From positions 53,468 to 117,467 of the forward strand of contig JAPYMA010000620.1 of the NCBI GenBank assembly GCA_035041965.1: a DNA stretch of 64,000 nucleotides. Direction: 5' to 3'. Origin of the DNA: Anisakis pegreffii. Its lineage: Eukaryota; Nematoda; Chromadorea; Rhabditida; Anisakidae. Both the position numbers and the translations under genes were made by a program. Under the pieces are notes generated by a model. That model was not told the origin of the DNA, made no database searches, and was given only the letters and a program-made list of their open reading frames with translations. Position 1 is the first letter of the stretch; the number at the start of each line of letters is the position of its first letter. This document shows positions 1-12,878 of the stretch, in pieces.

Positions 1-170
1 TCAATAAACTGTGGGGTTTCATCAAGAAATATTTGAATATCATTCGAAAAGTTTCAAATGATAAACAATCATGAATTCTTATGACTAAACTCCGTATCGT
101 TTGATCAATTGAATTTTGATCGATGTTAAATGTTGAATTGCTCTAGAAGACGAATAAATCATTGTTTTAG

Positions 171-3100
171 GTCATCGTGGTTTCGAATACCCATCAGGAC
201 CACCGCCGGCCTATTCGAGCGGTGAGCATACACCTGAGGAAAACCCACTGATTGGCGAGGATGACGAGGACGTTGGTGCTCAGATTCAACCGCGATTTCA
301 TGGTACCGAAAATATGTTTCTACTTTTATTACTGAGGATCTTTCTCGTTTTGAGAAGAGTGCGCTTGGTACGAGGGTGTCGATAGCAGATCGTTACAGTT
401 ATGTGAACTCAATATGATATTAAGCCGAAAAAAGTCAATCTGGTGAATTTTTTAAACAAATTATTTGGATTTTCAAGCTTAAATTTATCGTTGTAAGAAC
501 GTTAATGCATTCGATTATGCCTTCAAACTGCCACAGGACAACAAAGTGATACTTAATAAATTTAATTCAATAAAAGAATAATGGCAGTGATAATAGAAAA
601 CGGATTGTACTGAGAACACGATTAGCATAACGAAATATTTTTGGAATACGACTGTTCGCAGAGGATTTTGAGAGATTTCTTGCAAGATTTAGTGACAATC
701 AAAACTTGAAGATTGAGGTAAGTGGTGAAGCTTGGGTAAGAACGGGAATAAGTGAAGAAGTGTCATCTTAATATGAAATCATCTTAAAAATGAAATCATC
801 CAGAGCCTGGTAGGTGACACACACATTTAGAAGCTTTTAGTTTAATTTGCATACATGTTCCCATGGTAACGTGTGGGAGTAGGGCGATTTATCCCGTGTC
901 GTTGCATATCTCCTAAGCACTAACGTTATAATTTGGTAAATATAATTGATAGTTGCATTAGCAAAATGTGCATGATCCAGTTGGACAATTCGGATTATTA
1001 GTTTCAGCGAAAGGAGTGTATATCAGTGAACTTTTTTTTAACCTGTGATTTACCTGTGATCATATTTGATTTACCTGTGATTGGCCGACCAATCTCGGAA
1101 CATTGAAACGGTTCTGTAATAGTTTGGTCTTTTCAATTGCGAAAATCAGTTGATCTTCTTCAGATCAATCCAACGTTTCATTTGCACGACTTCATAGAAT
1201 TTTCAAAGAATTGATGGAGTCTTCAGTTAACTTCAACGGAATCATTTCAACGATTGAAAATTCGTTCAATTCTACCTGGAATTGCAGGTGGATTCAGTGA
1301 GGTTGCTCAACAAAGCGTTCTCTCTGCGGTGAGTATGGCTGCAGCTGTGGGTGCACGTGCAGCTGAAATGACTACTGGTGTTCGGACGATACCACCACCT
1401 AAAGCACCAACGAGACAGACGAATTCCATTGCTTGAAGACGAATTCATATCGTCATCGGATTCTGACGAAGACTTGATCAGCAATCAACGACATGACCCC
1501 AGCAACGCTTCTACTGCTGCCAACCAGCAACCGCAAGGTACTTTTTGTCATTGCATTTCATGAATTCATTGTGGTGATTTTGTTGAAGTGAATGTTTTTC
1601 ACTGTCAGTATTGAATATTTTAATGTGATTATTTTGCTTGACGTTGCTAAATCAGATCAGTTCTATAACTTACATCACTACATTACTTACTTATATGGCG
1701 ATACGTGCTCATGATTCCCGTATCAGATGATGAATTTGGATGACAGCTAGTATGAACTAAATTTATAGTCAGTCAACTACACCGATAATCAGTCTATCGG
1801 TTTTTTATACAAAAGCAGCATAGAAGTGGTTTTCTTCCAAGCCTCGGATTGTTATCATAATTTCAGATGTTTTCTGTCGCAGTTTTCAGTCATTTTGAGG
1901 GCTCAATTTTTTAGTTCATAGGATTTTCAAGAGAAAAACTCAAAATTTTGATCGAACTTCAGCTTCACTGTTCCTTTACAGGTGGATATATGTCTTCAAC
2001 GAATATTGCGCCGTTGGGAACCGATGAGCGGCAACTTTTGCAGTTTATCGAGGCGTATACAGCCGAAACAATTACGATTGAGCCGATTCTAAAGCCGTTT
2101 CTGTTGGATTACATACCAGCCGTTGGGGATATCGATGCATTCATTAAGATACCTCGACCTGATGAGGTTAACTGTGCTCATTTGCAATATGTTAATTGAT
2201 TGTGAGCATTGTCGTCTTCAATTGAGTTACAAATATACCTCCACTTAGATCGTGTTGAGTTAAGTCAATCGGTCTTCGAGTTGCGATACTCCGTTCTCCA
2301 TAAAAAGTTTTTCAAACCATCTTCCTCCGTACAACTTCAGAAAGATGTACTCACCGCAAAAGAGCCAACAATAGCCAAGTCAAGTAAAAACGTGAGAATC
2401 TGCATTTCAACGGCTCATCAGTTGATTTATTGAGACGGTTCCTTCTTACAGAGCCAGTCTGTTCTCCGCTTAACCCGGACTATTTCATAACGAAGCAGAG
2501 CCGTTCATAGGGAATCAGAAAATTTCAGATTTTAATGAATTTGCTATGTCTCCTCACTTATTCGGACATAATCAACAACATAGTACTCAACGGTGTATAT
2601 AATACAGATCAAGGTATCTGAAAAAGCCTAATAATGGTTTAAAAGGCGGCTTGTTTCAGGTAGAAGATAACTTGGGTTTGACAGTTCTCGATGAGCCATC
2701 GGCCAAACAGAGTGATCCAACAATCCTGGGAATGCAACTGAGGAATGATGCGAAAGACGTGATAACATCCGATGCACCGGTTAAGAAACTCGATCGTGCT
2801 GACAAAAACACTCGTGAAATTGAACAATGGGTCACCAATATTAAGGTGACTACCTGTGAATAATGAATTGCATCAACAAATTGTTAAATTTCATATCAAA
2901 ACATAGCTTTCATTCTTGACATGAGAGATATTAGAAAAATGATATTGCTCACTAATTACTCAAAATCAAGGTAGAAAATTTTGGCCTAATTATGCTCATG
3001 CATTTGCCCGACTTGCTCACTGCTCATGAGAAAAGTGAAATCGTTGACTGATCAACATGAGCTGCCGTTTTGCTGCTGCTAGTCGTGAGTCCCTATCATT

Positions 3101-4477
3101 ATTGGTGGACAGAGCATGTCAGTTGTCAAGATTCCTGCTTAAAATGATAGCAAATAGGTTAAGAGGCTTTATCACGCTCTATGTAACATGCAAAAATTGA
3201 TGAAACATCAAGAGCAAAAACATTCCAAACGTTCGGAATGACTGAAAAACTTAAGAACTCCGTTGAGATCAATTAAGTTCTACCCTTCCAATCTTGCCAC
3301 TCTAAAAAGTTGATAGACAAGACTTAGGCAGGCAATTTCATCTAACAGTGGCTAGCTGGAGAAAGCTAAGAAAAAAGATCTCTGTGTATTCTTTATTGAA
3401 GATAATTTGTTTTTTGTGTTGCTCTTCAAGGAATTGCATCGATCGAAGCCGCCCGACACTGTGCACTACTCCAAGCCAATGCCAGATATTGAACTTCTTA
3501 TGCAAGAATGGCCACCCGAAATTGAGGAATTGCTCAAAACAGAGAGAGTAAGAAGTTAACATTCTCGAAAGAAGTTTAAGTATGCGCACATAAGTATGTT
3601 CATGCATATACACAAATTCAATGCAGACCTTTACAGATATTCGTCAATCGAATATTTTTGGATGACTATTTCGAAGTGAAATTTTTGAAAACATTCAGTG
3701 ATCATTGAATATCGATCAATCAGATAGAATTTCTGTGAAAAAACATCACATGGTGTTCTCACATGGTGTTTACTTTCGTGAATACGGCTTCGATAAGCTA
3801 CCGTGACTAAGCTAGGTGATCGTGGATCGATCGTGTTCAGAATGCAAATTACAAAGAAACAACGAATGTACCGTATTCTCGGGACTATGAGGCACAATTA
3901 AACGCCTTTAATTTTCTCGAAAAACGACAGTGCGCCTCATAACCCGGAGCGAACGCCTTATGTGTGGATTAATTCCGGTTGTTGACCTCGAAGGTTACTG
4001 ACCTGTTCTGTTTCCCTCAATGTGCCTCATAGACCGGTGTGCTTTTTTGAGAAAGCAGCTAGAAAATAGACCATTCATTGAGAGTGCGCCTTATAATCGA
4101 ATGCGCTCTAGAGTGAAAAAAATATATCAATCGGAAAATATATCAATCGGTAAATGCCCATCTTAGAATGTTGTGTGCATTGAGCTCTCGGCTCTCTATC
4201 TGGATTGCAGTTGCCGTCGGGCTCGTTGGATGCTTCACTGGAGGAATATGTGGATTTATGTTTATCGCTTCTTGACATACCCGTGCACAAGTCACGCATA
4301 CAATCGCTGCATGTGCTCTTCACGCTCTTCAACGAATTCCGCAATTCACAACATTTCCGAAATTTAGCTGTCAATAATCAGATGAAAAATGCTTTGAAAG
4401 AGAACGGTGGTGGTGCTGGAGTGAATGGTGGTGAACAAACAACAATCACGACAACTACAGATCGACTGGAACTGTGA
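171..4477 (+). CDS. IFT46: Intraflagellar transport protein 46 (C. elegans DYF-6 type), 5' end outside window or unresolved
   Basis: IFT46 is a subunit of the IFT-B complex that carries cargo into cilia; in worms it acts in ciliated sensory neurons. Exons in frame: 171-302, 1288-1328, 1405-1537, 1982-2166, 2660-2845, 3431-3547, 4211-4477 (TGA), 353 codons plus stop with no start seen. The family core is clear: YIPAVGDIDAF (exon 4), LDEPSAKQSDPT (exon 5), LHRSKPPDTVHY and PMPDIELLMQEW (exon 6), DIPVHKSRIQSLH and NSQHF (exon 7). An acidic serine stretch (SSSDSDED, exon 3) matches the acidic N-terminus of the family. The first two exons (PPPAYSSG, ENPLIGEDDED) are not something I recognise from IFT46, so they could be a lineage-specific extension or the end of another gene. 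The junctions at 1404/1405 and 3430/3431 use AAG acceptors. The C-terminus ends in a glycine/threonine-rich tail. Confidence 0.9.
1288..1436 (+). other. Alternative read-through exon overlapping the IFT46 N-terminal region
   Basis: If the 76-base intron 1329-1404 is not removed, the frame of the upstream exons stays open to a TGA at 1434-1436 and gives an alanine-rich stretch ending in GVRTIPPPK and SIA. If it is removed (donor GCG/gtgagt, acceptor ctaaag/CAC), the frame moves to the acidic IFT46 exon. So this segment is coding-like in one frame and the following 40 codons are coding-like in another. It could be intron retention giving a short protein, the last exon of a separate upstream gene, or a one-base assembly error. 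Confidence 0.4.
3869..4104. mobile_element. Degenerate pogo/Tigger-like DNA transposon remnant
   Basis: Inside an IFT46 intron. The left end reads TACCGTATTCTCGGGACTAT followed by GAGGCACA, and the motif TGCGCCTYATAA with a nearby CCGG recurs at about 3931, 4020 and 4084, the left copy inverted relative to the right ones. This arrangement, TACCGTATT ends with repeated GGCGCA blocks, is what I know from pogo-type inverted-repeat elements. No transposase reading frame is present, so it would be a non-autonomous copy. The family name is from memory of the end motif, not from a search. Confidence 0.5.
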
Positions 4478-7400
4478 TATGACGGCGCATTTTTGATTCG
4501 AGATTTATATTTTGCTTCCGTTTTTTTTAAAATCCACTTCTAATTCAGCATAATATTGTTTGTGTTTGTTTGTTTGGCTGGTTGGTTGTTCATTTCTAAG
4601 TGAGATGCTTGATAAATTTTTCGAATCACAGAATACATTTTGTTTTGAAAGTCCTCCCAACCCACACCTTCTCAGAACAAATTTTTCGTGGCGTTTGTTT
4701 GTTCAGTGTTTTTTGGAATTCTTTTGGCTTTAAAGGTTTTTCTTCTTTCTGTTTTGCTTTTTGAATTAACTGACCTAAACTACAACGAGAAGGCTGTGTT
4801 TTGTATAATAGGTGAAACGATCGCATTGTTCTTCCGAAAACTGAGGTCCAGTGTCCTTCCATGTTGGCTTGAACATGCGATTCGAAGTTCTAAAAAATAT
4901 CTTTCCCGGAGATATTCATTCCTACATATACATGTGTCATTACTGTAGCACTCTGCTTTCAGGTGATTAATCTTTGAGAAAGAAAAACAGCATGAGTTCA
5001 CAGTAAAGAATCACTCTATTTGAATTCAGTCTATTTCGGTCCTCACATGCTCCGGTTCTGTTCGCTGGTGATGTGATGTATAATAGACTAAGTGTCATTC
5101 TGCCCGAGCTAATATGAAGGATATATTAACAATTATACTTTCTTCTTTCGTAAATTATAATTTATATGTGTGAATAGCATAATATGTGATTTCATCGATG
5201 CAAAATTGATCTGCATGCAGTGATCACAATAACTGAATAAAAGGATACGAACAATGAAGACACTATAATAACAAGAAGGAAATGAAATAGGTGCACAATG
5301 AGGACATAGACAGCGGCATGAAAGCTTGACAGCAGCATGCATGATCTTCGAAAGAGGGCCGGTCCGTCTGTTGGTTGAAGGCTCATAAATAATGAACGCA
5401 AATACGAACGAATGTGAATGGATAGACAGATATAGCAGCCATTGCTTAATTTATCTTGTTATTGGAGCCATCTTTAAGAAGGCTCATAAATTAGACTAAA
5501 TGCAACAATGCAACAATGCAGCTTCAAGCAAAGCTCATATCATCTCGGCATATTCTTCTTTGTGTTTGTTTTCTAAAATATTCGTGTTCTTGAGATGGCA
5601 TCATCAAATAAATCGATACAACAATCAAAAAGCCCAGCAAAATGCGTTTAATGAAAGCATTTGTGATGGTGGTGGTGCTGGTGCTAAGAATACTGGTTGA
5701 AGAGACCCAATAAAGTTTCGTCGGTTTACTTTGTTCAAATGGCAAAAAGAAGGCAGGCAAGCAAGCAAGCTAGTCGACAAGTGACTTTGATTGGAAGATG
5801 TAGAAGAAGAAGCATCAAACGGAATGAATGGGATGAATTGACTTTCTTTGATATTGTCTTTTGACTTTTCTCGACGGACTCGTTTGGTTCAGATCCACTC
5901 GCCTCTCTTACAGCAGCAGCAGCAACCAACCAAGCAAGCAAGCAGCCACATGAATATAGCATAATAATCAGCAATTTGCATCGCATTCAACGCCAGTCTC
6001 TTCGGTTTTTTTTCGCAGTTTTTCCTAGCTTTTCCATCGTATTTTTGTGTTTCTCTTCTAGTTTTCTTCATGATTTAAGCGAGTTTCTTTTTCGAACGCA
6101 ATGTTTTTGTTTTGTAAGATGCGAAATCATTTTTGTCTCATGCTTAACGCTAACCCAACATTTATTTGTCAGATTATTTGACATTTAACATTTTGACGTT
6201 TATTTGCAAATATCATATCGCATAGTCATATCGTCTCAATGCTGCTTTAGGAAGTCATTGTTTTCTGATAAAATTTTTTTTGACTGCGCATGCGCGATAG
6301 CGATTCTGCGTTTGTATCTAATGCTGAATTGTTCAATTGAAAGATTCCATTCATGTCTATTATCATTCCGCTGTTCTCATTACGAACATTACGGTAGAAA
6401 AAACAAACATTACGGTAAAAAAAGTTTGAATTGCGTTGTTTATTTGACCGAGTTTTCTTGCATGCACGCACTGAAATGTTCCGATTCATCCATTTCGTTC
6501 CATGATTTGCCTCACATTATGATATCCAGAACATTAATGTACTCTTGAAGAGTCACTGCAAGGGAGATGTATCACCTCTGGTGATCAAAACACTTTAATG
6601 GATTTTAAACAGAGCCAAAACGTTGCATTATTTATAGAATGTTCCCAGGTTCATCTTTCATGTTCGTTGTGCGAAGTGCTAACGTGATATGTTCATGAAA
6701 ACAAAATGTTGTGAAAAAAAAAACGAAATAAACAGATGAATAAGGAACAAGACATAGTAAAATAGTTTAAAACATAGTAAAATGGTTTATCTATAATGCA
6801 TTTACGATAGATGTATGCACAGAGATTGCTAAACATGCCAATTCTGATATGTATAAAATCTTCCATTAAAATAGCTTGTTAGCTGGATGCCATGCACATA
6901 TCTTAATTTTACTGTTTTCTTGGATTTCATTATTTCTTAGCTTTACATCAAATCGTGAATAGAGACGATTACATGATACAATATTCGAGGTGTAGAGCAA
7001 CCTTCAAATCCCTGAATTAAAGGCTCAATCAGTTATTTTCTTAATTTGATTGCCATGAATCAACCTCACCAAAACTCCACGAAAAAATTCGAGAATAGCA
7101 AATGAAACCTCTTGACAATAGATGAAACTCTTGTTTCAGTATGCAATATTATATTGAGTGAAGTAGTTTTTTGCATTGTTCATTTACTATTCATCGTAGA
7201 TAAATGAATGCATTCGATTATTCATCAAGCATTATTCCATCGGTTCCAATTGCTCCTTATGATTGATTCCTATTGTTTGTTTTTTTTTCGGCAATTGATA
7301 TTTGTCTTTATATCTTGCAAGACGGATGAAAAAATAAAAGTGCAATTTTTATGCCTTCCTTGTTTGAAAATTTGTCAGCTTTTGAACGACGCATTTCACA

Positions 7401-9973
7401 GAAGAGTCTAATCCATCATGGTTTTTATTAAACAAACACAGCTAATGTCATCAGCATGAGGGAAGTAAATCACATACAGTCTTTCGGCTGCTAACTCACT
7501 ATTGTCAAATTTTTAGTGCTTTTTAAACTTCCATCTCTAGTGTTCTGCAACAAGGTGGTAACAATGAAACTCGTTTCAGCATACCTTACATCATGCCGTA
7601 CTGTATCTCGTAGTTGATATAGTCGTGATATGAAAATGTCATTAATGTAATGATATATGGAAGGGATTTAATAGTTGTATAGGATACGATGGATACGGTG
7701 TGTCAAAATAATCATCACTATACCGCAATAATAGTCACTCGCTTCTCGTTTCAATTGAAGGATGTCCTCGAGGATATTGCTTCGGATGGTCGACGGTGCT
7801 CACGAGAGAGTTTATCAAACCTGTATTTCTATAATAATTTACTATATCTATCGATCTATAGTGATCAAATGCACATCAATGAGCACCATTGCGCTAGTTG
7901 AGATGATAGCTTTACTTAAATGGCTATAGTTCCTCAACTAAGCAAAATCGCCCAACAAAATATATATTTTTCTGAATGCAGAGATTCTGCTCGATCGATT
8001 GTTGTGAAGGAATTGATATGTTACTGGTCAAAGCTGAGTGTACGGTAGGCTTGAATGTGATAAACCCTATAGCATCAGGAAAATAACTATATCTCCTCGT
8101 AGAGGCAAAATTTTTCGGCAAGGTTTTCACTTATAGAAAGCGGAGATTCTGCTCGATCGAACGGTGCATAAACATCAATATGTTACTGGGCAAACCTGAG
8201 AAGACGCTAGGCTTAAGTGTACCAAACCTATATTCCTTTAGTAATTTACAATATCTATTGATCTATAGTGATCAAATGCATATCAGTGAGCACCATTGCG
8301 CTAGTTGAGATGATAGCTTTACTTAAATGGCTATAGTTCCTCAACTAAGCAGAATCGTCCGATAAAATATATATTGCGAAAGTTTTGAGGCTACTTGATT
8401 TGCATGCGGTAATGTTTTTGTTGTGCTCAGAACAAATGGCTGTTTAGCTATGAAAACATCAATCGATTCAATGGCCATACTAATGGGATAAGTAATTCGA
8501 TCGTTATTTTTGAATGTTTTACTCGTTGTTTCAATTGAACAAATTAGCATTCGGATGCAAAATCTAGCTGATAGCTTAGCTGATATCTGGCTTTTTTCTG
8601 ATAGCTGCAAGTTGCTTTTTTTTGCATTCACAATAGAAGTCTTTAGTGAAGAGCGACCGACGTTATTTTATGTGGACGAAGCACTTCGTATGGGATTTTC
8701 TTAGATAACAGATGAAAAAAACCTTGTGATTTTGTCTCTTTGCATTTGCACAGACAATCGGAGATAATTTTGTGTGTGTGTGTGTTAGGCGGCTATGAGT
8801 GAACGAATAATGATCGCGTGTAGTTTTCAAAAGAGTGGATGTGCAGATCCATATTTGTGCTGCTGCTGCTGCTGCTGTTGGATTACTGGAAATGATTCTT
8901 GAAAAATGTTACTTTGGTTAGACGAAAAGACGCTGTCTCATGCATTTTTGAATAGGCATGAATAGGCCTTCATATAAAAGCTGATAAATGTTGTTTCGCT
9001 CAGTTCATTTTGCAAAATTTCAGTGACTTGGAAATATTCTTCAAATCCATCAATTAATTCTAAACGAGCTGAGTTGCATTTGATTTTTTCAGGAATGGTT
9101 CTCATTTTTTGAGTCATATCTAAATCTAAATCTCAATGAGACATTTATCTCATCCTCGTTTCTCACAGCCATAGAGCACAAAACCATTCCCAGTTGGATT
9201 TTGTGCTTGTGTCTAGTTCATTGGCCAGTAATGATTTTTGAGTTGTGTTCAATTCGGTGGATTGTTAAAGAGAGGTTTTTATCTCTTCTATTAACTGCTC
9301 ACTATGAACATCTGTTTCAAATCTACCGCATTCTGTATTCGAAATAAACGTTCTACTTGTCCGTAGCAAGTGCACATTGAAATTCTTTCCTTACCTCTGG
9401 TTATCCTCAGTCATTTTGACGTCGATCACACGCAATTTCAAATAAAATACCGCAAAATCGCCAATGCGACTGGACATAGATTTGGTGTGAATTTAAAGAT
9501 CTGCAAACAACTGACTTAGTTGTTAGCAATCATGAGTGCATTTTCAATTGGGTATTGTCGTTCGTCTGAAGCATTTATCTGTAATCATTTGCTGTGTTCT
9601 CAGCTGTGCCTTTTGAGTGGGTGCCCTAAGTCCTATTGTAAGCGTTTACTGGCGTTGACACAGGCCCATAAATGTGTTTTGTACGCGATTCGAGAATGTA
9701 CTCGGGAATTTAATCGTTTCTCCTGTTTGATTTCCTCCATTTGTGAGACCGTTATTGTGATGTTTCAGACCAACAGTTCATATTGACCTGCGAACTTGTT
9801 TTAAACCAACAATGAGAGCAGACTACCAAATGAATTTTTATTTATGTAAGTTATCGATCTTCTTTTATCATTTCCCAATATTTCTCCACGATTCTATACC
9901 GATCATGTCATTTAAACTGAATGTGATGAAAGAATTGCTTCTTATGTTCTAATTTCACGTTCATAACTTACAG
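4478..9973. other. Intergenic region, no supported gene
   Basis: Between IFT46 and the cysteine-rich gene I see no reading frame with splice support or a recognised family. It holds AGGC/AAGC-type short repeats near 5750 and 5930, two near-identical ATTACGGTA(A/G)AAAAA stretches at 6388-6420, a GT run near 8775, a CTG run near 8861 and the composite repeat described separately at 7819-8375. A frame at 9532-9786 with 11 cysteines begins at an ATG but lacks a signal peptide and splice context; I do not call it. Confidence 0.6.
7819..8375. repeat. Composite duplicated repeat (A-B / B'-A')
   Basis: Unit A (7819-7969) recurs almost unchanged at 8226-8375; both contain GCACCATTGCGCTAGTTGAG and TAAATGGCTATAGTTCC. 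Unit B (7981-8069) recurs at 8143-8230, each beginning GAGATTCTGCTCGATCGA. All four are in direct orientation, so the order is A B B' A'. A third, more diverged relative of the A/B junction lies at about 51770-51865 (TTACTGGCCAAAGCTGAG). This is a dispersed repeat family of unknown class. Confidence 0.75.
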
Positions 9974-12878
9974 TACTAACATCACTTACTGTTTCGTCTA
10001 CTACAACTACTCCTGTATCCACTTCAACTGCGACTTTTATTCGTTCGAAACGGTATCATTGTGAGGAAGAGATTCTCGACGCACAACGCACCGACGAAGA
10101 GGCTAATGACAAACAAGAGGAATTGATAGACGCTGATCAATTGTATGATGGCAATGAGGATACGTGCAAAGCTCGGTGTGATGCGCAGTGGAAGAGTGAC
10201 TTTAATGTTCGTTTTTCATGCAAAATAATGCTAATGGCAATGACGGTTATGATGGGATATTCACTGAACCCATCATTTAAGCATTCATTAGGGTTTTCTT
10301 TAGCCAGTCAAGTGTCAAACTAGTCAAGTTTAACCAGTCAACCGTAAAGTAAGATTCGATCTCTTCTCCGCATTCGTTCGATCTGATTTGACTATGCATA
10401 TACATGGAAGTGATAGAATTACATGAAGATTCCATCCTTTAGCACCAAAAAATACCACTCACTTCATGAATTACTGCGTGCAACCTATTCAAGAAGTCTT
10501 TCGAATGCATGATGATTCAATTAGTGCGCTTTATTCGTTTAACTGACAAAAGAATACTACTGGATTTGGTTCAGTTAAGAAGCTCACGGCTACTGCACTC
10601 AATCGAATTCTTCGTCGGTGCAAGATGCACACTCAATGCGTGACCGAAAAATTCCGCCCATTTTTTTCCTCACTCAAGCATTTCTGCAAAATTTAGTTTG
10701 AGTTTTGCATCGTGCTTTTTATTCTGGAAGTGTATCGAAAAGGATGCTCTCGATTACATAAAAGTGATTACGGAAAAAAATCATGCAAAAAATGACCGAA
10801 TAAAACGACATCAAAAACAATGCGATGACTTTAATGAGCCTCATTAAGTACCATCACCCACAAGTGCACTACAGTGCTTCACGTGTTCCACTGAACGCAT
10901 TGCATGTGCTGTTTCGGCATTCTGATTGTTTATTCTCGCATTCAAATCAGCCAGAAGATACACTTATCTGTGAGATATGATGTGCTTTAAGCGCGATAAA
11001 AAGTTTCATAGTTGACAGCACTACTAAATCAATCCGAATCACTCTTTAAAGATATCGTTTGCGGTTTTTTCGACACTGAAATGCTATTCTTTTGTTTGTT
11101 TGTTTGTGAACATAAATATCTCTGAACATCAAATAGGTAATACCGCTTGAAAGGCATTTGCAAACTGTTTCATCTCATCTAATAAATTCAAGTGAAAATT
11201 TATGTTCAACGAATTTGTGATCCATTTCTAAGCTGTTCGAGCAAACAGCAGTATCAATCATTGCGATGCGAAGTTACCGCATTTTCAACCATCAATTGTG
11301 TGATGCAGACAAATACGAATGATAATTTCATTGAAATCTTCGTAGTATTCGGTCTTTCTTATCATGATTAGGGACGTATTCGTTCTCAACTCAGTGCCTT
11401 CGATTGATTATGAATGCAACAGTTATATGACAAAATCAAGGAGTCTTGACCGAACCAGATTTCGCTATGAAACTTCAAAAAGATCAACTAATACGACATG
11501 GATGGCCAATAAACCGATGAGGCGATTTGTCAAATTTGAGCAAGACGCGTTAATTTCAGATGCATTTTCAAAAGAGTTACGATGAGGATTTTTACGAATT
11601 TCCATTGGACGGTAGTGTTACATCAAGTTTGAAGAATTTCACAACGTTCTGTCGAATCACCAAAGAGAAAGTAAAGTGTTGGGAGGAGCAGTGTCATTTG
11701 CAACGACAAAGTATTCCGTGGACAACCGATGTGCACATTTGTCTGTTCAGAAGGAAGCAATTCGAAGACTCACTCGACTGCCTCAAGTATGTGATGCAGT
11801 TCCTTAAATCCATCATAAATCATCGATTTGTTCCTCAATGGAATTGCATGATAGAATTGTCTGATTCTGTTCCATTGACTGAGAAAATCGCACATGATCG
11901 CATATGAATTTGGTCACTCGAATTTTAAGAAAATTAAAAAATGAAACAAAAATTTCAAGTGTCCGAATTAGCCAGCAGAAAGCGTTATTGCAACTGAACG
12001 ATCAGTTTTCTTCGCACATTTGGGAACTGAGAGTGGATGAATGTGCGAGAAATAAACTGCAGTCAAATTTGTAGTTGTTCGGTGTTTTCAGTAAGACGAG
12101 TCACGGAGCGCATAATGGCTGTAATAAACTCTGTCGAAAAGCATCGAAAAAGTATCATTTGAGTTCAGCCGAAAAGAAATATTTGTCGAATCTTCATTTA
12201 AGCGCTTCAAACATACATCAATACCATCAACTCAATAAACAATGCTACTTCCAAATATGTCAACTTAAATGCAGAGTTTGTCTTTCAACTTCTCTTTTTT
12301 TTTCTTCTAAATCCAGCTAAACTTTTTTGCATCGTCTGCTTCTTCTCCCATTTTTTTCGCTAAAATTGCTTCCTACATACACATTAATCTTATTCATTCG
12401 TTGTGAGCGTTCTCCATTCATGATAACTAACCTCTCGGGCTTATTTCAGAATAACCAACGAAAAAAGTACAGTAGGGATAAGCGACTCATCGACAACATT
12501 CTGAAATTTCAGGGAGAATTGACGAGAAGGATATGTGACCCAAACGATCGGAAGAGATCCATAGATGTCTTAGAAGATTACTATAAAAGTGATCAACTAG
12601 ATCAATTGCATTTTCTTGAGACGAACGGAAGCGGTGCTGTTTTCCCGATTGTGTGTCGACGGTTGTTAAGCGCTCGAAATCGCGTATGTATCCTCCTCAT
12701 CAGTTATTACTAGAGTATCATTGCTCGTTCTCTTCAGCAAGCATAATTTGACAGATCCTGATTGGTTTCACTAGTTCAGGTGAACCACACAGCGAGTGAA
12801 GATGTTGAAGTGGCAATGCAGAATTTGGGACGAATGATTCTTAATAATACTGACAGTATAATTGCGAATGCGACCTAG
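9974..12878 (+). CDS. Cysteine-rich protein with two modules resembling chondroitin proteoglycan 4, 5' incomplete
   Basis: Exons 9974-10206, 11560-11786, 11972-12070, 12092-12275, 12450-12683 and 12780-12878 (TAG) join in frame throughout, giving at least 358 residues; the first exon begins in phase 1, so an upstream exon with start and probably a signal peptide was not found. The protein opens with a threonine/serine-rich stretch (STTTTPVSTST), an RSKR dibasic site and an acidic region. Two cysteine modules follow: C-x3-C, then FC-x9-CW-x4-C; and C-x3-C, then C-x4-C-x3-C. This spacing resembles the worm-specific CPG4 domain of secreted extracellular-matrix proteins. The last exon holds potential N-glycosylation sites (NHT, NNT, NAT). 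The module 1 donor AAT/gttcgt is weak. An AATAAA at 13137-13142 fits the 3' end. The family link is moderate; exon structure is firm. Confidence 0.6.

Noticed and set aside
9532..9786. Cysteine-rich plus-strand frame starting at an ATG
   Set aside because: Eleven cysteines are suggestive, but there is no signal peptide, no splice link in phase to the gene at 9974 and no recognised spacing.
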